A DNA stretch of 64,000 nt from Marinilabiliaceae bacterium. Lineage in GTDB: Bacteria > Bacteroidota > Bacteroidia > Bacteroidales > Marinilabiliaceae. How positions within the stretch are numbered: position 1 is the stretch's first letter; the number at the start of each line of letters is the position of its first letter. Below the pieces are notes generated by a model. That model was not told where the DNA came from and did not search any database. It was given only the letters and a program-made list of their open reading frames with translations. The stretch spans positions 46,855 through 110,854 of the forward strand of contig JAFGBR010000042.1 in NCBI GenBank assembly GCA_016933045.1, given 5' to 3'. Below are positions 45,994 to 55,976 of this stretch, piece after piece. The position numbers and the translations under genes are program-made.

Positions 45994-47205
45994 CTATTTG
46001 AAATTCATTATCCTTTCGATAGCTCGTTCCATACCGGTTAGTTCTGCTAAACCCTTTAAACGTCCAATCAATGGATATCCTGGATTTGCATTTTTTTTAT
46101 AATCATCGAGAATTTTAATTCCATGATCGGGTCGAACTGGCATTCGTATATCTTTTCTTCCTTCAATAATTCTCTGCTGTTGCTCTTCAAGTAATACTTT
46201 CATTACAGCATACATATCTACAACTCCATCAACATGTCCAAACTCATAAAAACAACCATCAGGTAATAATTGATTATTTCTTAAGTGTAAAAAATGTATG
46301 CGAGATCCCACTGATTTAACAATTTGAATCAAATCATTATTTCGATTTACCGATAACGAACCTGTACAAAAAGTAATACCGTTTGATATTGAATCGACTT
46401 GTTTTATAATCCATTCCAAATCATCCTTTGTACTTACTATTCGAGGCAGCCCTAAAACCGAAAAAGGAGGGTCATCGGGATGAATACACATATTAACACC
46501 AGCAGATTCTGCAACAGGAATAATGTCGTTAAGAAACAATGACAGATGTTCCCTTAATTTTTTTCTGTCAATGTCTTTATATGTAGCTATAAAATTTAAA
46601 AATACCTGTTTGTAATTAACCACCGTCCCATCAATAACACCATCAATAAAACCCTGGGTTACAACTATAATATTGTATGCAAGAGCTTCAGCATCTTCTT
46701 CGCTCATTTTTGAGTAAATATCACGAGCCTTGGCTACAATATCAGCAGGATAATCATTCTCGGCACCATGGCGTTTTAATATATATGCATCAAAAGCTAC
46801 AAACAACGGAAAATTGAAAAACATCACTTCGCCACCTTCTGGAAGTTTATAATGCAAATCGGTTCTAACCCAATCTAATACCGGCATAAAATTATAACAA
46901 ACCGTATCTACACCACATTTTCCCAAGTTTATTATCGATTGTTTATAGTTTTCTATAAGTCTTTTGCAATCTGAATTTCTGGTTTTAATCCCCTCTGAAA
47001 CCGGAAGACTTTCAACAACACTCCAACGCATACCATGTTGTTCAATATTAGTTTTCACTTTTAAAATCTCCTCAACTGGCCATACTTCTCCATTAGGAAT
47101 ATGATGCAATGCTGTAACAACACCTTCAATTCCCATTTGTTTTAAATCGGACAACTTTACTGAGTCTTTTTCACCAAACCAACGCCATGTTTTCTCAAAA
47201 GCCAT
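45994..47205 (-). CDS. uxuA: Mannonate dehydratase
   Basis: 403 residues of the UxuA family (xylose-isomerase-like TIM barrel, full length about 390-400). Conserved metal and substrate residues appear in MCIHPDDPPFSVLGLPRIVS, FCTGSLSVNRNNDL and VRPDHG, and the N-terminus MAFEKTWRWFGEKDSV is typical. It dehydrates D-mannonate to KDG, the glucuronate branch. The SDR gene before it, 14 bases away on the same strand, probably makes the mannonate. Confidence 0.92.
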   Translation of the reverse strand: MAFEKTWRWFGEKDSVKLSDLKQMGIEGVVTALHHIPNGEVWPVEEILKVKTNIEQHGMRWSVVESLPVSEGIKTRNSDCKRLIENYKQSIINLGKCGVDTVCYNFMPVLDWVRTDLHYKLPEGGEVMFFNFPLFVAFDAYILKRHGAENDYPADIVAKARDIYSKMSEEDAEALAYNIIVVTQGFIDGVIDGTVVNYKQVFLNFIATYKDIDRKKLREHLSLFLNDIIPVAESAGVNMCIHPDDPPFSVLGLPRIVSTKDDLEWIIKQVDSISNGITFCTGSLSVNRNNDLIQIVKSVGSRIHFLHLRNNQLLPDGCFYEFGHVDGVVDMYAVMKVLLEEQQQRIIEGRKDIRMPVRPDHGIKILDDYKKNANPGYPLIGRLKGLAELTGMERAIERIMNFK

Positions 47206-47219
47206 AAATATTTTTTTAT

Positions 47220-48035
47220 TTATACACCACTAAATGAACTAAATCCACCATCAACAGGAATAATTGTACCTGTAATAAAGCTTGCTTCATCGCTACATAA
47301 AAACTGAACAATACCATTTAATTCTGTTATATCACCAAAACGTTTCATTGGGGTTCGAGCCAAAACCTTCTTACTACGCTCGGTATACGTTCCATCGGTA
47401 TTTATTAATACGGCTCGGTTTTGATCACCAATGAAAAATCCAGGAGCAATAGCATTAACACGAATCTTTTCATTAAATTTCAATGCCAACTCGGTAGCTA
47501 ACCATTGTGTGAAAATATTAATACCTGTTTTTGCAACCGAATAACCGGGAACTCGTGTTATTGCACTATATGTAGCCATTGATGATACATTTATAATACT
47601 TCCTTTTCCTTTTTGTGCCATTGCTTCTCCAAAAACAAGGCATGGATAAACAGTACCATTCATATTCAAATCGTTCACTTTTTGAAAATCCTCCCATTTC
47701 ATATCAAAAACAGTTTGATCTTCGGTAAGTGTTGCTCCCGGCATATTACCCCCGGCGGCATTAACCAATATATCAATTTGTCTCCATTTTTTAATAATCT
47801 TTTCCCGAACGTCTTTTAAACTTTTTTCATCTAACACATTACATACAAAACCATCTATTTCACCAATTCCTTTATATTCATCAATTCTTTTGGATAAAAC
47901 ATCTTCACGAATATCCAGAATAACAACTTTAGCACCTGATTCTAATAAACTTTTCGAAATACTACCTCCCAGTACACCTCCTCCACCGGTTACTATTGCA
48001 ACACGATTACTTATGTCAAATTTTTTATTACTCAT
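47220..48035 (-). CDS. SDR oxidoreductase, probable fructuronate reductase
   Basis: 271 residues of the short-chain dehydrogenase family. Nucleotide-binding motif VTGGGGVLGGSISK, structural NAAGG, catalytic Ser in SSMAT and the YSVAK pair. It directly precedes uxuA, so it very likely reduces D-fructuronate to D-mannonate, replacing classical UxuB, which belongs to a different dehydrogenase family. Substrate is inferred from the neighbour only. Confidence 0.82.
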   Translation of the reverse strand: MSNKKFDISNRVAIVTGGGGVLGGSISKSLLESGAKVVILDIREDVLSKRIDEYKGIGEIDGFVCNVLDEKSLKDVREKIIKKWRQIDILVNAAGGNMPGATLTEDQTVFDMKWEDFQKVNDLNMNGTVYPCLVFGEAMAQKGKGSIINVSSMATYSAITRVPGYSVAKTGINIFTQWLATELALKFNEKIRVNAIAPGFFIGDQNRAVLINTDGTYTERSKKVLARTPMKRFGDITELNGIVQFLCSDEASFITGTIIPVDGGFSSFSGV

Positions 48036-48196
48036 AACTATTTAGTTTTTTAAAAAAATAAAAGTAATATCATAATCGAATTAAATCAAATACTTTATTT
48101 ACATACTATGATACGATATTTACATGATTTTAAAATTAAAACTAAACATTAAATTTACAAACATTATATTTTAAGTTATTCAAATGTAATTCATCT

Positions 48197-49522
48197 ATGG
48201 ATTTTGCCAATATTGTTTTCTTTATCATTATTGCTTTTGTTGTACCATTATTTATAGTAATTCAGGGGTTTTATAAATATAAAAAGGAAAAAAAAAGCAC
48301 AATAACTGTTTCAAAAATAAATCATCCAAACCTCCACAAACTTTTAACAGAGAAATACACTTATTACAACAAACTTTCAAATGAGTATAAAGAAGAATTC
48401 TGTAACAGAACATTAGCATTTGCGAACCATTTTAAGTGGCAATCGGGCAATGAAACTGAAATAACTGATGAAATGAGGCTTTTAGTAAGTGCCACTGCTA
48501 TTCAACTCACTTTTGGATTGAAACAAATTGATTTCAGTCCTTTTGAAACAATTATTATTTATTCCGATGCATACTATAACAATTTAACTCACAAATTCCA
48601 CAAAGGTGAAGTCAACAACCGTTATATTATTTTAAGTTGGAAACATTTCGTTGAAGGTATTAAAATTGATAATGATAAAATAAATTTAGGATTACACGAA
48701 CTGGCACATGCTCTTGATTTATCAACAGTACTAAGTAAAGGTCGAAAGTTTTATTTATCGCGTTTAATGGTTCATTTCCGAAACATAAGTTCCGATGAAT
48801 TCATGAAGATAAGAAGTGGTATGCCATCATTTTTACGCAGTTATGGCGGAAATAATTTAAGAGAATTCTTTTCAGTAGCTGTTGAACATTTTTTCGAAGC
48901 TCCATTACCATTTAAAAAATTTTTACCCGTAATTTACGACGAGATGTGTCTGTTACTGAATCAGGATCCTGCCTCAAATATTTACAGGGGAGTTGAAGCT
49001 AATCGATTTTATAAACAAAACAATAATCTAAGCATAAATGACATTGCAAAAACTAAACCATTGGTTAAATCAAACATCTCTTTTGCAATAATAATTCCAT
49101 TTATTTCGGCAACATTTCTAGCTATTCCTGTTTATCTGTTTACAATGACTATTCTTTCTGCATTCTTTAATTTTACTTTAATTCCATTTATAATTATTAT
49201 TGCAATATTTTATTGGTTTGTATTAAAAAATAATATAAGAAAGATACTAATTGACAAAAACCACATTATAATAAAACAACCACTATCGAGTATTAATAAG
49301 TATACCACAATTGCTATTAAAAATATTTTATATGCCGACTTTAGGGTTAATAACACTTACGAAAAAGTCGATATTACCTACATCGATAAATCAGAAATTA
49401 AAACAAAAGATATTAAGATGTATTTCACAAAGTCAAGCCTTATAACAATTAAAAAAATGCTATTGCAAAACGAAATACTAATAAGACAGAATAATATTTG
49501 GTCGAAAAAACAAAGCAAGTAA
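48197..49522 (+). CDS. MtfA-like (M90) zinc peptidase, membrane-anchored
   Basis: 441 residues. One N-terminal membrane helix is followed by an MtfA-type peptidase domain with the zinc motif HELAH (167-171) and a downstream glutamate in LREFFSVAVEHFFEAP. From about 285 are two membrane helices and a C-terminal beta domain not found in E. coli MtfA. MtfA inactivates the glucose repressor Mlc in Enterobacteria, but Bacteroidota lack Mlc, so the target is unknown. It is divergent from the SDR-uxuA pair. Confidence 0.8.
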   Translation: MDFANIVFFIIIAFVVPLFIVIQGFYKYKKEKKSTITVSKINHPNLHKLLTEKYTYYNKLSNEYKEEFCNRTLAFANHFKWQSGNETEITDEMRLLVSATAIQLTFGLKQIDFSPFETIIIYSDAYYNNLTHKFHKGEVNNRYIILSWKHFVEGIKIDNDKINLGLHELAHALDLSTVLSKGRKFYLSRLMVHFRNISSDEFMKIRSGMPSFLRSYGGNNLREFFSVAVEHFFEAPLPFKKFLPVIYDEMCLLLNQDPASNIYRGVEANRFYKQNNNLSINDIAKTKPLVKSNISFAIIIPFISATFLAIPVYLFTMTILSAFFNFTLIPFIIIIAIFYWFVLKNNIRKILIDKNHIIIKQPLSSINKYTTIAIKNILYADFRVNNTYEKVDITYIDKSEIKTKDIKMYFTKSSLITIKKMLLQNEILIRQNNIWSKKQSK

Positions 49523-49662
49523 CAAAACACATAAGTAACTACTTTTGAGCAAAAAAACAATAACTTAATAATTCATATACCAACTACATTTATTTGATTG
49601 CAGATTTATATTTATGTTTTTTAAAAAAACTAGTATGTTTGCAAAAATTTGATAATACTATT

Positions 49663-50379
49663 ATGGGACGCGCATTTGAATATAGAAAAGCCCGAAAACT
49701 TAAAAGATGGGGCAACATGGCAAAAACCTTTACCAAAATTGGTAAAGATATAATGATAGCAGTTAAAGATGGTGGCCCCGACCCCCAGGCAAACTCCAGA
49801 TTACGTGTATTAATACAAAATGCCAAAGCTGCCAACATGCCAAAAGAGAATGTTGAAAGAGCCATTAAAAAAGCTACTTCGAAAGATATGGAAAACTACA
49901 GCGAAGTTGTTTACGAAGGATATGGCCCGTTTGGTATTGCCATGATAGTTGAAACAGCTACAGATAACCCTACCCGTACTGTTGCTAACGTTCGTAGTTA
50001 TTTTAATAAATTTGGCGGTTCGTTGGGAACATCTGGATGTGTTGAATATATGTTTGAACACAAATGTATGTTTAAAGTAAAAGCTAAAGATGGTATAGAC
50101 CTTGAAGAACTTGAGCTTGAAATGATTGACTATGGCATTCAGGAAATTTTCAGTGAAGAAGATGGAGAGTTTATTATTTATGGCGATTTTGAAGCATTTG
50201 GCCCTATTCAAAAATATCTCGAAGAAAACCACTTTGAAATAATATCGGCCGAATTTGAACGAATACCATCCGACACAAAGGAATTATCGACTGAACAGGT
50301 TGAAAAAAATGAAAAACTTCTCGAAAAATTTGAGGATGATGATGACGTAAACAACGTCTTCCACAATATGAAAGGATAA
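49663..50379 (+). CDS. YebC/PmpR-family protein
   Basis: About 238 residues starting at the ATG 49663 (MGRAFEYRKARKLKRWGNMAKTF), the usual N-terminus. The upstream in-frame extension is not conserved. The three-domain YebC architecture is clear, with KDGGPDPQANSRLRVLIQNAKAANMPKENVERAIKKA and GYGPFGIAMIVETATDN. Recent work places YebC proteins in translation, at polyproline stalls, in addition to a reported DNA-binding role. A TATGTTTG motif at 49634 resembles the -7 promoter element. A terminator follows. Confidence 0.92.
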   Translation: MGRAFEYRKARKLKRWGNMAKTFTKIGKDIMIAVKDGGPDPQANSRLRVLIQNAKAANMPKENVERAIKKATSKDMENYSEVVYEGYGPFGIAMIVETATDNPTRTVANVRSYFNKFGGSLGTSGCVEYMFEHKCMFKVKAKDGIDLEELELEMIDYGIQEIFSEEDGEFIIYGDFEAFGPIQKYLEENHFEIISAEFERIPSDTKELSTEQVEKNEKLLEKFEDDDDVNNVFHNMKG

Positions 50380-50401
50380 AAACATTGCTTTACCTCACAT
50401 T

Positions 50402-50438
50402 AAAAAAGCTGTCTTTTTCATTTAAAGACAGCTTTTTT
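50402..50438 (+). terminator. Intrinsic terminator after the YebC gene
   Basis: AAAAAAGCTGTCTTT (50402-50416) pairs with AAAGACAGCTTTTTT (50424-50438), a 15-bp stem ending in a T run. Confidence 0.85.
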
Positions 50439-50565
50439 TCACTCTTATAAATAAAAACATTATTGTATAAGTGCTATCCAAAAACATCCTTCTTTCAAAA
50501 CTAATATCTTTTTTGTATATTGAGTTCAATTGATCTATTGATCTGTTAATTAAAAAAATGAGGCT

Positions 50566-51381
50566 ATGACACTCCAGAAACACATTAAAAGTTTATTTCA
50601 GGTCGATGCATTTACATCCGAAGCTTTCAAAGGCAATCCTGCCGGCGTTGTAATTATTGATAATGACACTGATGCTGATTTTATGCAGAAATTTGCTGCT
50701 GAAATGAACCTATCCGAAACAGCATATATAAGCTATGGTAATGATTGCTTCAACATACGTTTTTTTACACCTTATTCCGAAGTCCCTTTATGTGGTCATG
50801 CTTCACTTGCTGCAGCTCATGTATTATTTGAAAATGATTTGGTTAAGTCTACTGATACTATAAAATTCAAAACTCCAAAATACGATTTATCATTCTCAAA
50901 AAAAGGCGATTCACTGGTATTAGAATTTCCGATTTACAAACTCGAAGAGATAAAAATTCCGGGTAATTTTAACGAAATAACTGGGTTAACACCAGTTGAA
51001 TTATACCGCACTGAACACAATTGGTTTTTAGCATATTTAAGCAATAAAACAGAAGTACACAGAGCACATCCTCTTGTAAACCATATGAAACATTCCGATT
51101 TTGGTCAATTAATTATAACATCGAAAAGTGATAAAAGTGATGATTGCGATTTTATTTACCGATGTTTTGCCCCTTCGTTAGGTATTAATGAAGATCCGGT
51201 TACGGGATCTGCCCAGTGCGCGTTAGCACCATTTTGGAGGATGAAAAGCGGAAAAACAAAGTTTTTTAGTTTTCAGGCATCGAAAAGAACAGGCTATATT
51301 CAATCGGAATTTATTAACGATAATACTATTCAAATAACTGGTAATGCCATAACTATTTTTGAAGGAAAAATAAAAATTTAA
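50566..51381 (+). CDS. PhzF-family isomerase/epimerase-fold protein
   Basis: 271 residues of the PhzF family. Signatures are the catalytic Glu in NLSETAYIS, PLCGHASLAAAHVLF and the C-terminal DPVTGSAQCALAPFW. The N-terminal half begins FQVDAFTSEAFKGNPAGVVI. The family catalyses proton shifts, as in phenazine synthesis, but most members are of unknown substrate. No phenazine genes are present. It has its own flanking terminators and stands alone. Confidence 0.85.
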   Translation: MTLQKHIKSLFQVDAFTSEAFKGNPAGVVIIDNDTDADFMQKFAAEMNLSETAYISYGNDCFNIRFFTPYSEVPLCGHASLAAAHVLFENDLVKSTDTIKFKTPKYDLSFSKKGDSLVLEFPIYKLEEIKIPGNFNEITGLTPVELYRTEHNWFLAYLSNKTEVHRAHPLVNHMKHSDFGQLIITSKSDKSDDCDFIYRCFAPSLGINEDPVTGSAQCALAPFWRMKSGKTKFFSFQASKRTGYIQSEFINDNTIQITGNAITIFEGKIKI

Positions 51382-51394
51382 CTTCTAAAATATA

Positions 51395-51430
51395 AAAAAG
51401 TCCCTTGCTTATTAAAACAAGAGACTTTTT
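51395..51430. terminator. Terminator between converging phzF-like and DUF4861 genes
   Basis: AAAAAGTCCCTTG (51395-51407) pairs with CAAGAGACTTTTT (51418-51430) with one mismatch. A and T runs on both sides suggest it serves both converging genes. Confidence 0.7.
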
Positions 51431-51453
51431 AAATTCAAGCGACAAAATATTTT

Positions 51454-52671
51454 CTATTTAACAGTTACATTAGACATTATTTTTTTAGCTGCTATTTTTA
51501 ATTGGTCTATAAAAAATGCCTGATCTTTAAACCCTTCATTTTCATATTCCCAACCACTAAAAAAGCTATAAAACACCTTTGAATCTTCAGTGAAATTAAT
51601 AGCTACCAAATATGTTTCCGTAATTCCATCTCCTTCCATAGGCGATGTTTTATTGTAACTAAATTGAGCTGATGGAACCAACAAACCTAATCCTAAAAAT
51701 TCATTTGTATAAGCTTGTGATCCTAACGTACCAAACAATTTCATGCCAGCTTCTTCATCTTCAATAAGCGAACATTCGTGTTTGTTAACAATACCGGTAA
51801 CTAATTTCTCATCACCTTGCAAACCTTTAATAAACACTTCGGAATTGTAAAAACGATCGCCGGCATTAATACTAATTAAATGTTTTACATTGTATTTACG
51901 ATCGCCGGCAGGTACAGCTTCAAATGTTAATTCCAACATTGCCCTAACAGGTCCTTCTGTTATAAAACGAACATTACCAACTTCGCAAGGGCCAATCCTA
52001 TAAAGCGAATCGCCAATGCCAATTGCAATAGCTCCGGCTCCAAGAGAATTAGCTACTTTAAGTATATCCATTCCCCAGTTACTCATTTTATGATAATTAT
52101 GACCTCGAATACCAGCACTATCAAGAACCATATCTGAACTTTTTTTACCAAAAATATCTATACCATTTCTGGCATCATAATAATTTCGAAAGCCTACTTT
52201 ATCGTTCTCCCAAGCCGGCCCTTCCATCTGATAAATTTCTGAAATAGTCGGACTGTCATTCGACTTTAGCCTTGGCTCATCAAACGTTTCATTAAAAGGA
52301 GCATAAGCCTCTCCGAAACGAATATTAGTTCGCTTTAAAAATACAGGCATCTGTTCAGCCGATGCCTCTTTTAATACTAATTGTTTTGATTCTCCAGCTT
52401 TTAAACCAATAATAAACGATAATTCATCCCATTTACCATCACCATCAATATCGTCACATTGCGAAGATAATGACTCTTTATTACACTGAACATAAACAAG
52501 ATCATTAGCGGATTTACCTAATTTTTCCTCTATTAAAATTCGGGACAAAACCACAACTTTCTCATTCAAATTAACATCTGAAGTGTTTGTAATTATAACT
52601 TTTGCACTGTTATAAGCACACGAGGTGCTTATAACAGACAAAAAAAACAAACCTATTATTAACTTTCTCAT
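51454..52671 (-). CDS. DUF4861 lipoprotein of the kdu operon
   Basis: About 405 residues from the ATG at 52671 (MRKLIIGLFFLSVISTSC), which yields a lipobox at Cys18; an earlier ATG would overlap kduD. The mature protein matches DUF4861: acidic QCDDIDGDGKWDELSF, AWENDKVGFRNYYDARNGIDIFG and HNYHKMSNWGMDIL. Such proteins recur beside uronate-utilisation genes. It may bind or process an unsaturated uronate at the envelope, but no catalytic residues are known to me. It follows kduD closely. Confidence 0.8.
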   Translation of the reverse strand: MRKLIIGLFFLSVISTSCAYNSAKVIITNTSDVNLNEKVVVLSRILIEEKLGKSANDLVYVQCNKESLSSQCDDIDGDGKWDELSFIIGLKAGESKQLVLKEASAEQMPVFLKRTNIRFGEAYAPFNETFDEPRLKSNDSPTISEIYQMEGPAWENDKVGFRNYYDARNGIDIFGKKSSDMVLDSAGIRGHNYHKMSNWGMDILKVANSLGAGAIAIGIGDSLYRIGPCEVGNVRFITEGPVRAMLELTFEAVPAGDRKYNVKHLISINAGDRFYNSEVFIKGLQGDEKLVTGIVNKHECSLIEDEEAGMKLFGTLGSQAYTNEFLGLGLLVPSAQFSYNKTSPMEGDGITETYLVAINFTEDSKVFYSFFSGWEYENEGFKDQAFFIDQLKIAAKKIMSNVTVK

Positions 52672-52693
52672 AACAAAATGCTCAAGGTAGTTA

Positions 52694-53497
52694 TTAAACA
52701 GGTAAATCATTTTCACCTTTAACGTAACCAAAGTTAGCTAAAATACCACCATCAACATACAACACTTGTCCGTTTACAAACTCACTGGCTTTAGAGGCTA
52801 AGAAAAGTGCTGCATTTCCAATATCTTCAGGTTCACCCCAACGGGCAGCAGGTGTACGCATCATTACCAAATCGTTAAATGGATGGTTTCCTTCACGAAT
52901 TGGAGCGGTTTGAGCTGTTGCAATATATCCCGGACCAATACCATTTACCTGAACATTATATTTAGCCCATTCGCAACACATATTAGCAGTTAACAATTTT
53001 AACCCTCCTTTCGCCGAAGCATAGGCCGATACTGAGTTACGTCCATATACACTCATCATTGAACACATATTGATAATTTTGCCACTTCGTTTAGCAATCA
53101 TACCCGGAGCAACACGCTTACCAACAATTAATGGAGCTATTAAGTCAACATCTATTACTTGTCTAAAATCAGAAACTGGCATATCCAAAATAGGAATACG
53201 CTTAATTATTCCTGCATTATTAACTAGAATATCAATTGAACCAACTTCTTTTTCAATTTGAGAAATACCCCGGTCTACATCAGCCTCATCAGTTACGTTA
53301 AATACCAATGTATAAACATCGATACCAACTGCTCTGTATTCGGCCTTGCACTCTTCGAGCTTTTCGGCAGAAATATCATTAACACAAATTTTAGCTCCGG
53401 CCTGGCCCAATGTTTTTCCTATTGCCATTCCAATACCATGAGTTCCTCCTGTAATAAGAGCTACTTTGCCTTTTAAATCGAATAATTGATTAATCAT
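52694..53497 (-). CDS. kduD: 2-dehydro-3-deoxygluconate 5-dehydrogenase
   Basis: 267 residues, SDR family. Cofactor motif LITGGTHGIGMAIGKTLG, NNAG in DILVNNAGII, catalytic YASAK, and C-terminal LYVDGGILANFGY. KduD reduces 2,5-diketo-3-deoxygluconate to KDG, completing breakdown of the unsaturated uronate from pectin or other uronides. It lies 11 bases behind kduI. The fold alone would not exclude gluconate 5-dehydrogenase; the context settles it. Confidence 0.9.
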   Translation of the reverse strand: MINQLFDLKGKVALITGGTHGIGMAIGKTLGQAGAKICVNDISAEKLEECKAEYRAVGIDVYTLVFNVTDEADVDRGISQIEKEVGSIDILVNNAGIIKRIPILDMPVSDFRQVIDVDLIAPLIVGKRVAPGMIAKRSGKIINMCSMMSVYGRNSVSAYASAKGGLKLLTANMCCEWAKYNVQVNGIGPGYIATAQTAPIREGNHPFNDLVMMRTPAARWGEPEDIGNAALFLASKASEFVNGQVLYVDGGILANFGYVKGENDLPV

Positions 53498-53508
53498 TTT
53501 ATAAAGTT

Positions 53509-54345
53509 TTATTTTAATTCATTAGGTTGTCTGATGTCCATATCAGTATAATCGAGGTTTTCACCTGCCATACCCCAAATAAATATATAATTTGATGTAC
53601 CTGCAGCACTGTGAATACTCCACGAAGGTGACAATACAGCTTCTTCATTTTTCATCCATATATGACGAGTCTCATCGGGCTGTCCCATAAAATGACAAAC
53701 AGCTTGTTTTTCAGGAACCTCAAAGTAAAAATAAGCTTCCATACGACGAAGATGTGTATGAGCCGGCATTGTATTCCATACACTACCAGGCTTCAGCTCA
53801 GTCATTCCCATTTGTAATTGACAAGTTTCAATAACCTCTTTAATTAACATCTGGTTTATTTGACGAGCATTAGAGCTTTCCAAAGCTCCCATTTGCAACA
53901 CATTAGCATCTTTTAAAGTTATTAATCGCGATGGTAATGATTTATGTGCTGGAGCCGAATTAATATAAAGATGTGCTGGTTTTTTAGAATCGACCGATTC
54001 AAAAGTAATATCTTTTATTCCGGCACCAAGATATAAAGCTTCTTTATATTTTAATTCGTAAACAGTTCCATCGGCTGTTACTTTAGCATCACCTGCTACA
54101 TTAATAATACCTAATTCGCGACGTTGCAAAAAGTACTGAGCCTTCAACTCTGTAAATGGTTCAAGCTTCAAAGCTTTATTTACTGGCATTGCACCACCAA
54201 CAACATATCTGTCGTAAAGCGAATAAACCATTTTAATTTCATCAGCCTCAAAAAGGTTTGAGATCAAAAACTCTTCACGGATACGTGCTGTGTCATACGA
54301 CTTAAAGTCGGCTGGATGACAAGCATATCTTACTTCATATTTCAT
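53509..54345 (-). CDS. kduI: 5-dehydro-4-deoxy-D-glucuronate isomerase
   Basis: About 278 residues from the ATG at 54345 (MKYEVRYACHPADFKSYDT). An ATG nine codons upstream would overlap the lacI stop and is not conserved. The cupin barrel has HTHLRRMEAYFYFE with the zinc-binding His pair and Glu, and a final His in SIHSAAG. KduI isomerises 5-keto-4-deoxyuronate, the rearranged product of polysaccharide lyases, to 2,5-diketo-3-deoxygluconate. It follows the LacI regulator by about 11 bases. Confidence 0.94.
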   Translation of the reverse strand: MKYEVRYACHPADFKSYDTARIREEFLISNLFEADEIKMVYSLYDRYVVGGAMPVNKALKLEPFTELKAQYFLQRRELGIINVAGDAKVTADGTVYELKYKEALYLGAGIKDITFESVDSKKPAHLYINSAPAHKSLPSRLITLKDANVLQMGALESSNARQINQMLIKEVIETCQLQMGMTELKPGSVWNTMPAHTHLRRMEAYFYFEVPEKQAVCHFMGQPDETRHIWMKNEEAVLSPSWSIHSAAGTSNYIFIWGMAGENLDYTDMDIRQPNELK

Positions 54346-54356
54346 TGTGTAAAATA

Positions 54357-55385
54357 TTAAAAGGTTAAACAATTATTTTTTATTGTTGATTCGCGAACAA
54401 TCAAACGAACCGGAACAACTTCTTCGGTATTGATTGTAGCATCTTTTTTTTCAATCATTTGAATAATAGCTTGCGCTGCCCTATTGCCAATTTCAAAGGC
54501 ATTTTGTTCTACCGAGGTCAACGCAGGACTCATTATTTCGGCAAAAGGCTCGTTTGCAAAACCTAATACACCAATATTATCAGGAATAATCAATCCCCTC
54601 TTTTTAATCTCGAGCATTGCCCCTAATGCAGAATAATCACCAGCGCAAAAAACAGCATCAGCACCGGCATCAATAACTTTAGTAATAGCGTCGGCACCAG
54701 CATCACGGGTAATAACATTAGTAACTATCATTCGATCGTCATAACCCATTCCAATCTCCTTTAAAGCAGCAAGATACCCGTTCAATCGTTCGTTATATAC
54801 ATTTAAATGCAATGCTCCTGCTAAATGTGCAATTCGTTTATAACCCGATTTTATTAAATGTTTTACTCCTAAATAGGCACCATTAAAATTATCGTTTACT
54901 ATTTTGGCTCCTTGCAAATCATCTTTTACCCTGTCGAATTGCACCAACGGAACTCCCATTCCCGATAGTTGTTGCAAATGAGAATAATCATCGGTATCGG
55001 ATGCCAATGATATAATTATTCCGGCAACCCTGTTTTTTAAAAAAGTTTGTAATCCCAACACCTCTTTATCATGCTGTTCATCGGACTGATAAATAAGCAA
55101 ATTAAAACCAGCCGGATTCACTATACGTTCAACACCACAAATAACATTACTAAAAAAATGACGATTAATACGTGGTACAATCATACCTATTGTACCACTG
55201 GTTCCTTTGCGCAATGACGATGCCATTACATTTGGATGATACCCCATTCGCTGGGCTACCAATTGAACCTTTAACCGTGTTTTTTCATTTACACGTGTAC
55301 TATTGCTAAGAGCCCTTGAAACCGTGGATGGCGTTATTCCAAGTTCTTTTGCTATGTCGCTTATAGTCACGTTACGGTTTTTCAT
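54357..55385 (-). CDS. LacI-family regulator of kdu genes
   Basis: 342 residues. The helix-turn-helix at the N-terminus (VTISDIAKELGITPSTVSRALSN) is followed by the hinge and the sensory domain with MVPRINRHFFSNVICGVE and GLIIPDNIGVLGFANEPFAEIMSP. It heads the kduI-kduD-DUF4861 operon and probably represses it through the paired operators about 160 bases upstream. The inducer is presumably a keto-deoxy-uronate, inferred from the operon. Confidence 0.88.
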   Translation of the reverse strand: MKNRNVTISDIAKELGITPSTVSRALSNSTRVNEKTRLKVQLVAQRMGYHPNVMASSLRKGTSGTIGMIVPRINRHFFSNVICGVERIVNPAGFNLLIYQSDEQHDKEVLGLQTFLKNRVAGIIISLASDTDDYSHLQQLSGMGVPLVQFDRVKDDLQGAKIVNDNFNGAYLGVKHLIKSGYKRIAHLAGALHLNVYNERLNGYLAALKEIGMGYDDRMIVTNVITRDAGADAITKVIDAGADAVFCAGDYSALGAMLEIKKRGLIIPDNIGVLGFANEPFAEIMSPALTSVEQNAFEIGNRAAQAIIQMIEKKDATINTEEVVPVRLIVRESTIKNNCLTF

Positions 55386-55544
55386 CCGATAATAATAGAT
55401 AAAGTAAAATGGATAAAACTAGAATAACAAATTAACTGTTTTTGTTCTGCGATTCATCCGAGTTTCTGATAAAATTGAGTTATGCTCACTTTATAAAGTA
55501 AACAAAAAACTCATCATTAAAAATTAAAATTCAGGCTACAAAAA

Positions 55545-55582
55545 TACAAACGTTTGCATTAATTCAAATACAAACGTTTGTA
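55545..55582. promoter_or_regulatory. Twin LacI operators upstream of the kdu regulator
   Basis: TACAAACGTTTGCA (55545-55558) and TACAAACGTTTGTA (55569-55582) share the AAACGTTT core with the central CG of LacI-family operators. Their centres are 24 bases apart. The distance to the LacI start at 55385 leaves room for the promoter between. Confidence 0.7.
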
Positions 55583-55585
55583 TTT

Positions 55586-55976
55586 TTTAAAAAAAATTTG
55601 CTTTTAATTTACATATAACAGAAAAACAGTCATTTACATAAAACAACTCATGCAGTTAAAACTTTTTAACAAAATTTTTTATAAAATATCATATCTTTTA
55701 ATGATTTTTACAATCATAAAGTAATACAATTTATATCTATCCCCTAAAATCATAATTAATTATTGAGTTTTTAGTTTTTTTGTATTTCACTGATTTACAA
55801 TCATAACATTAAAAAGAAAGAACGATAAAAAACTAAAAATTTTAAAATAATACAGAAAAAAGCTCTCATAATTTATAAGGTATCTTAATTATGAGACTCA
55901 AACTCATTTCGTTTTTTTTTCTATTTTTGAATCGCATCTGAATTTATATTTTATTAAACACTAAAACAAAAACATC
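55586..55976. other. AT-rich intergenic region with a possible promoter
   Basis: No gene is seen. A 9-bp inverted repeat CTCATAATT...AATTATGAG (55865-55895 area) precedes TATTTTTG at 55922-55929, which fits the -7 element TAnnTTTG, about 48 bases before the small unknown gene. No matching TTG box is evident at the right distance. Confidence 0.4.
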
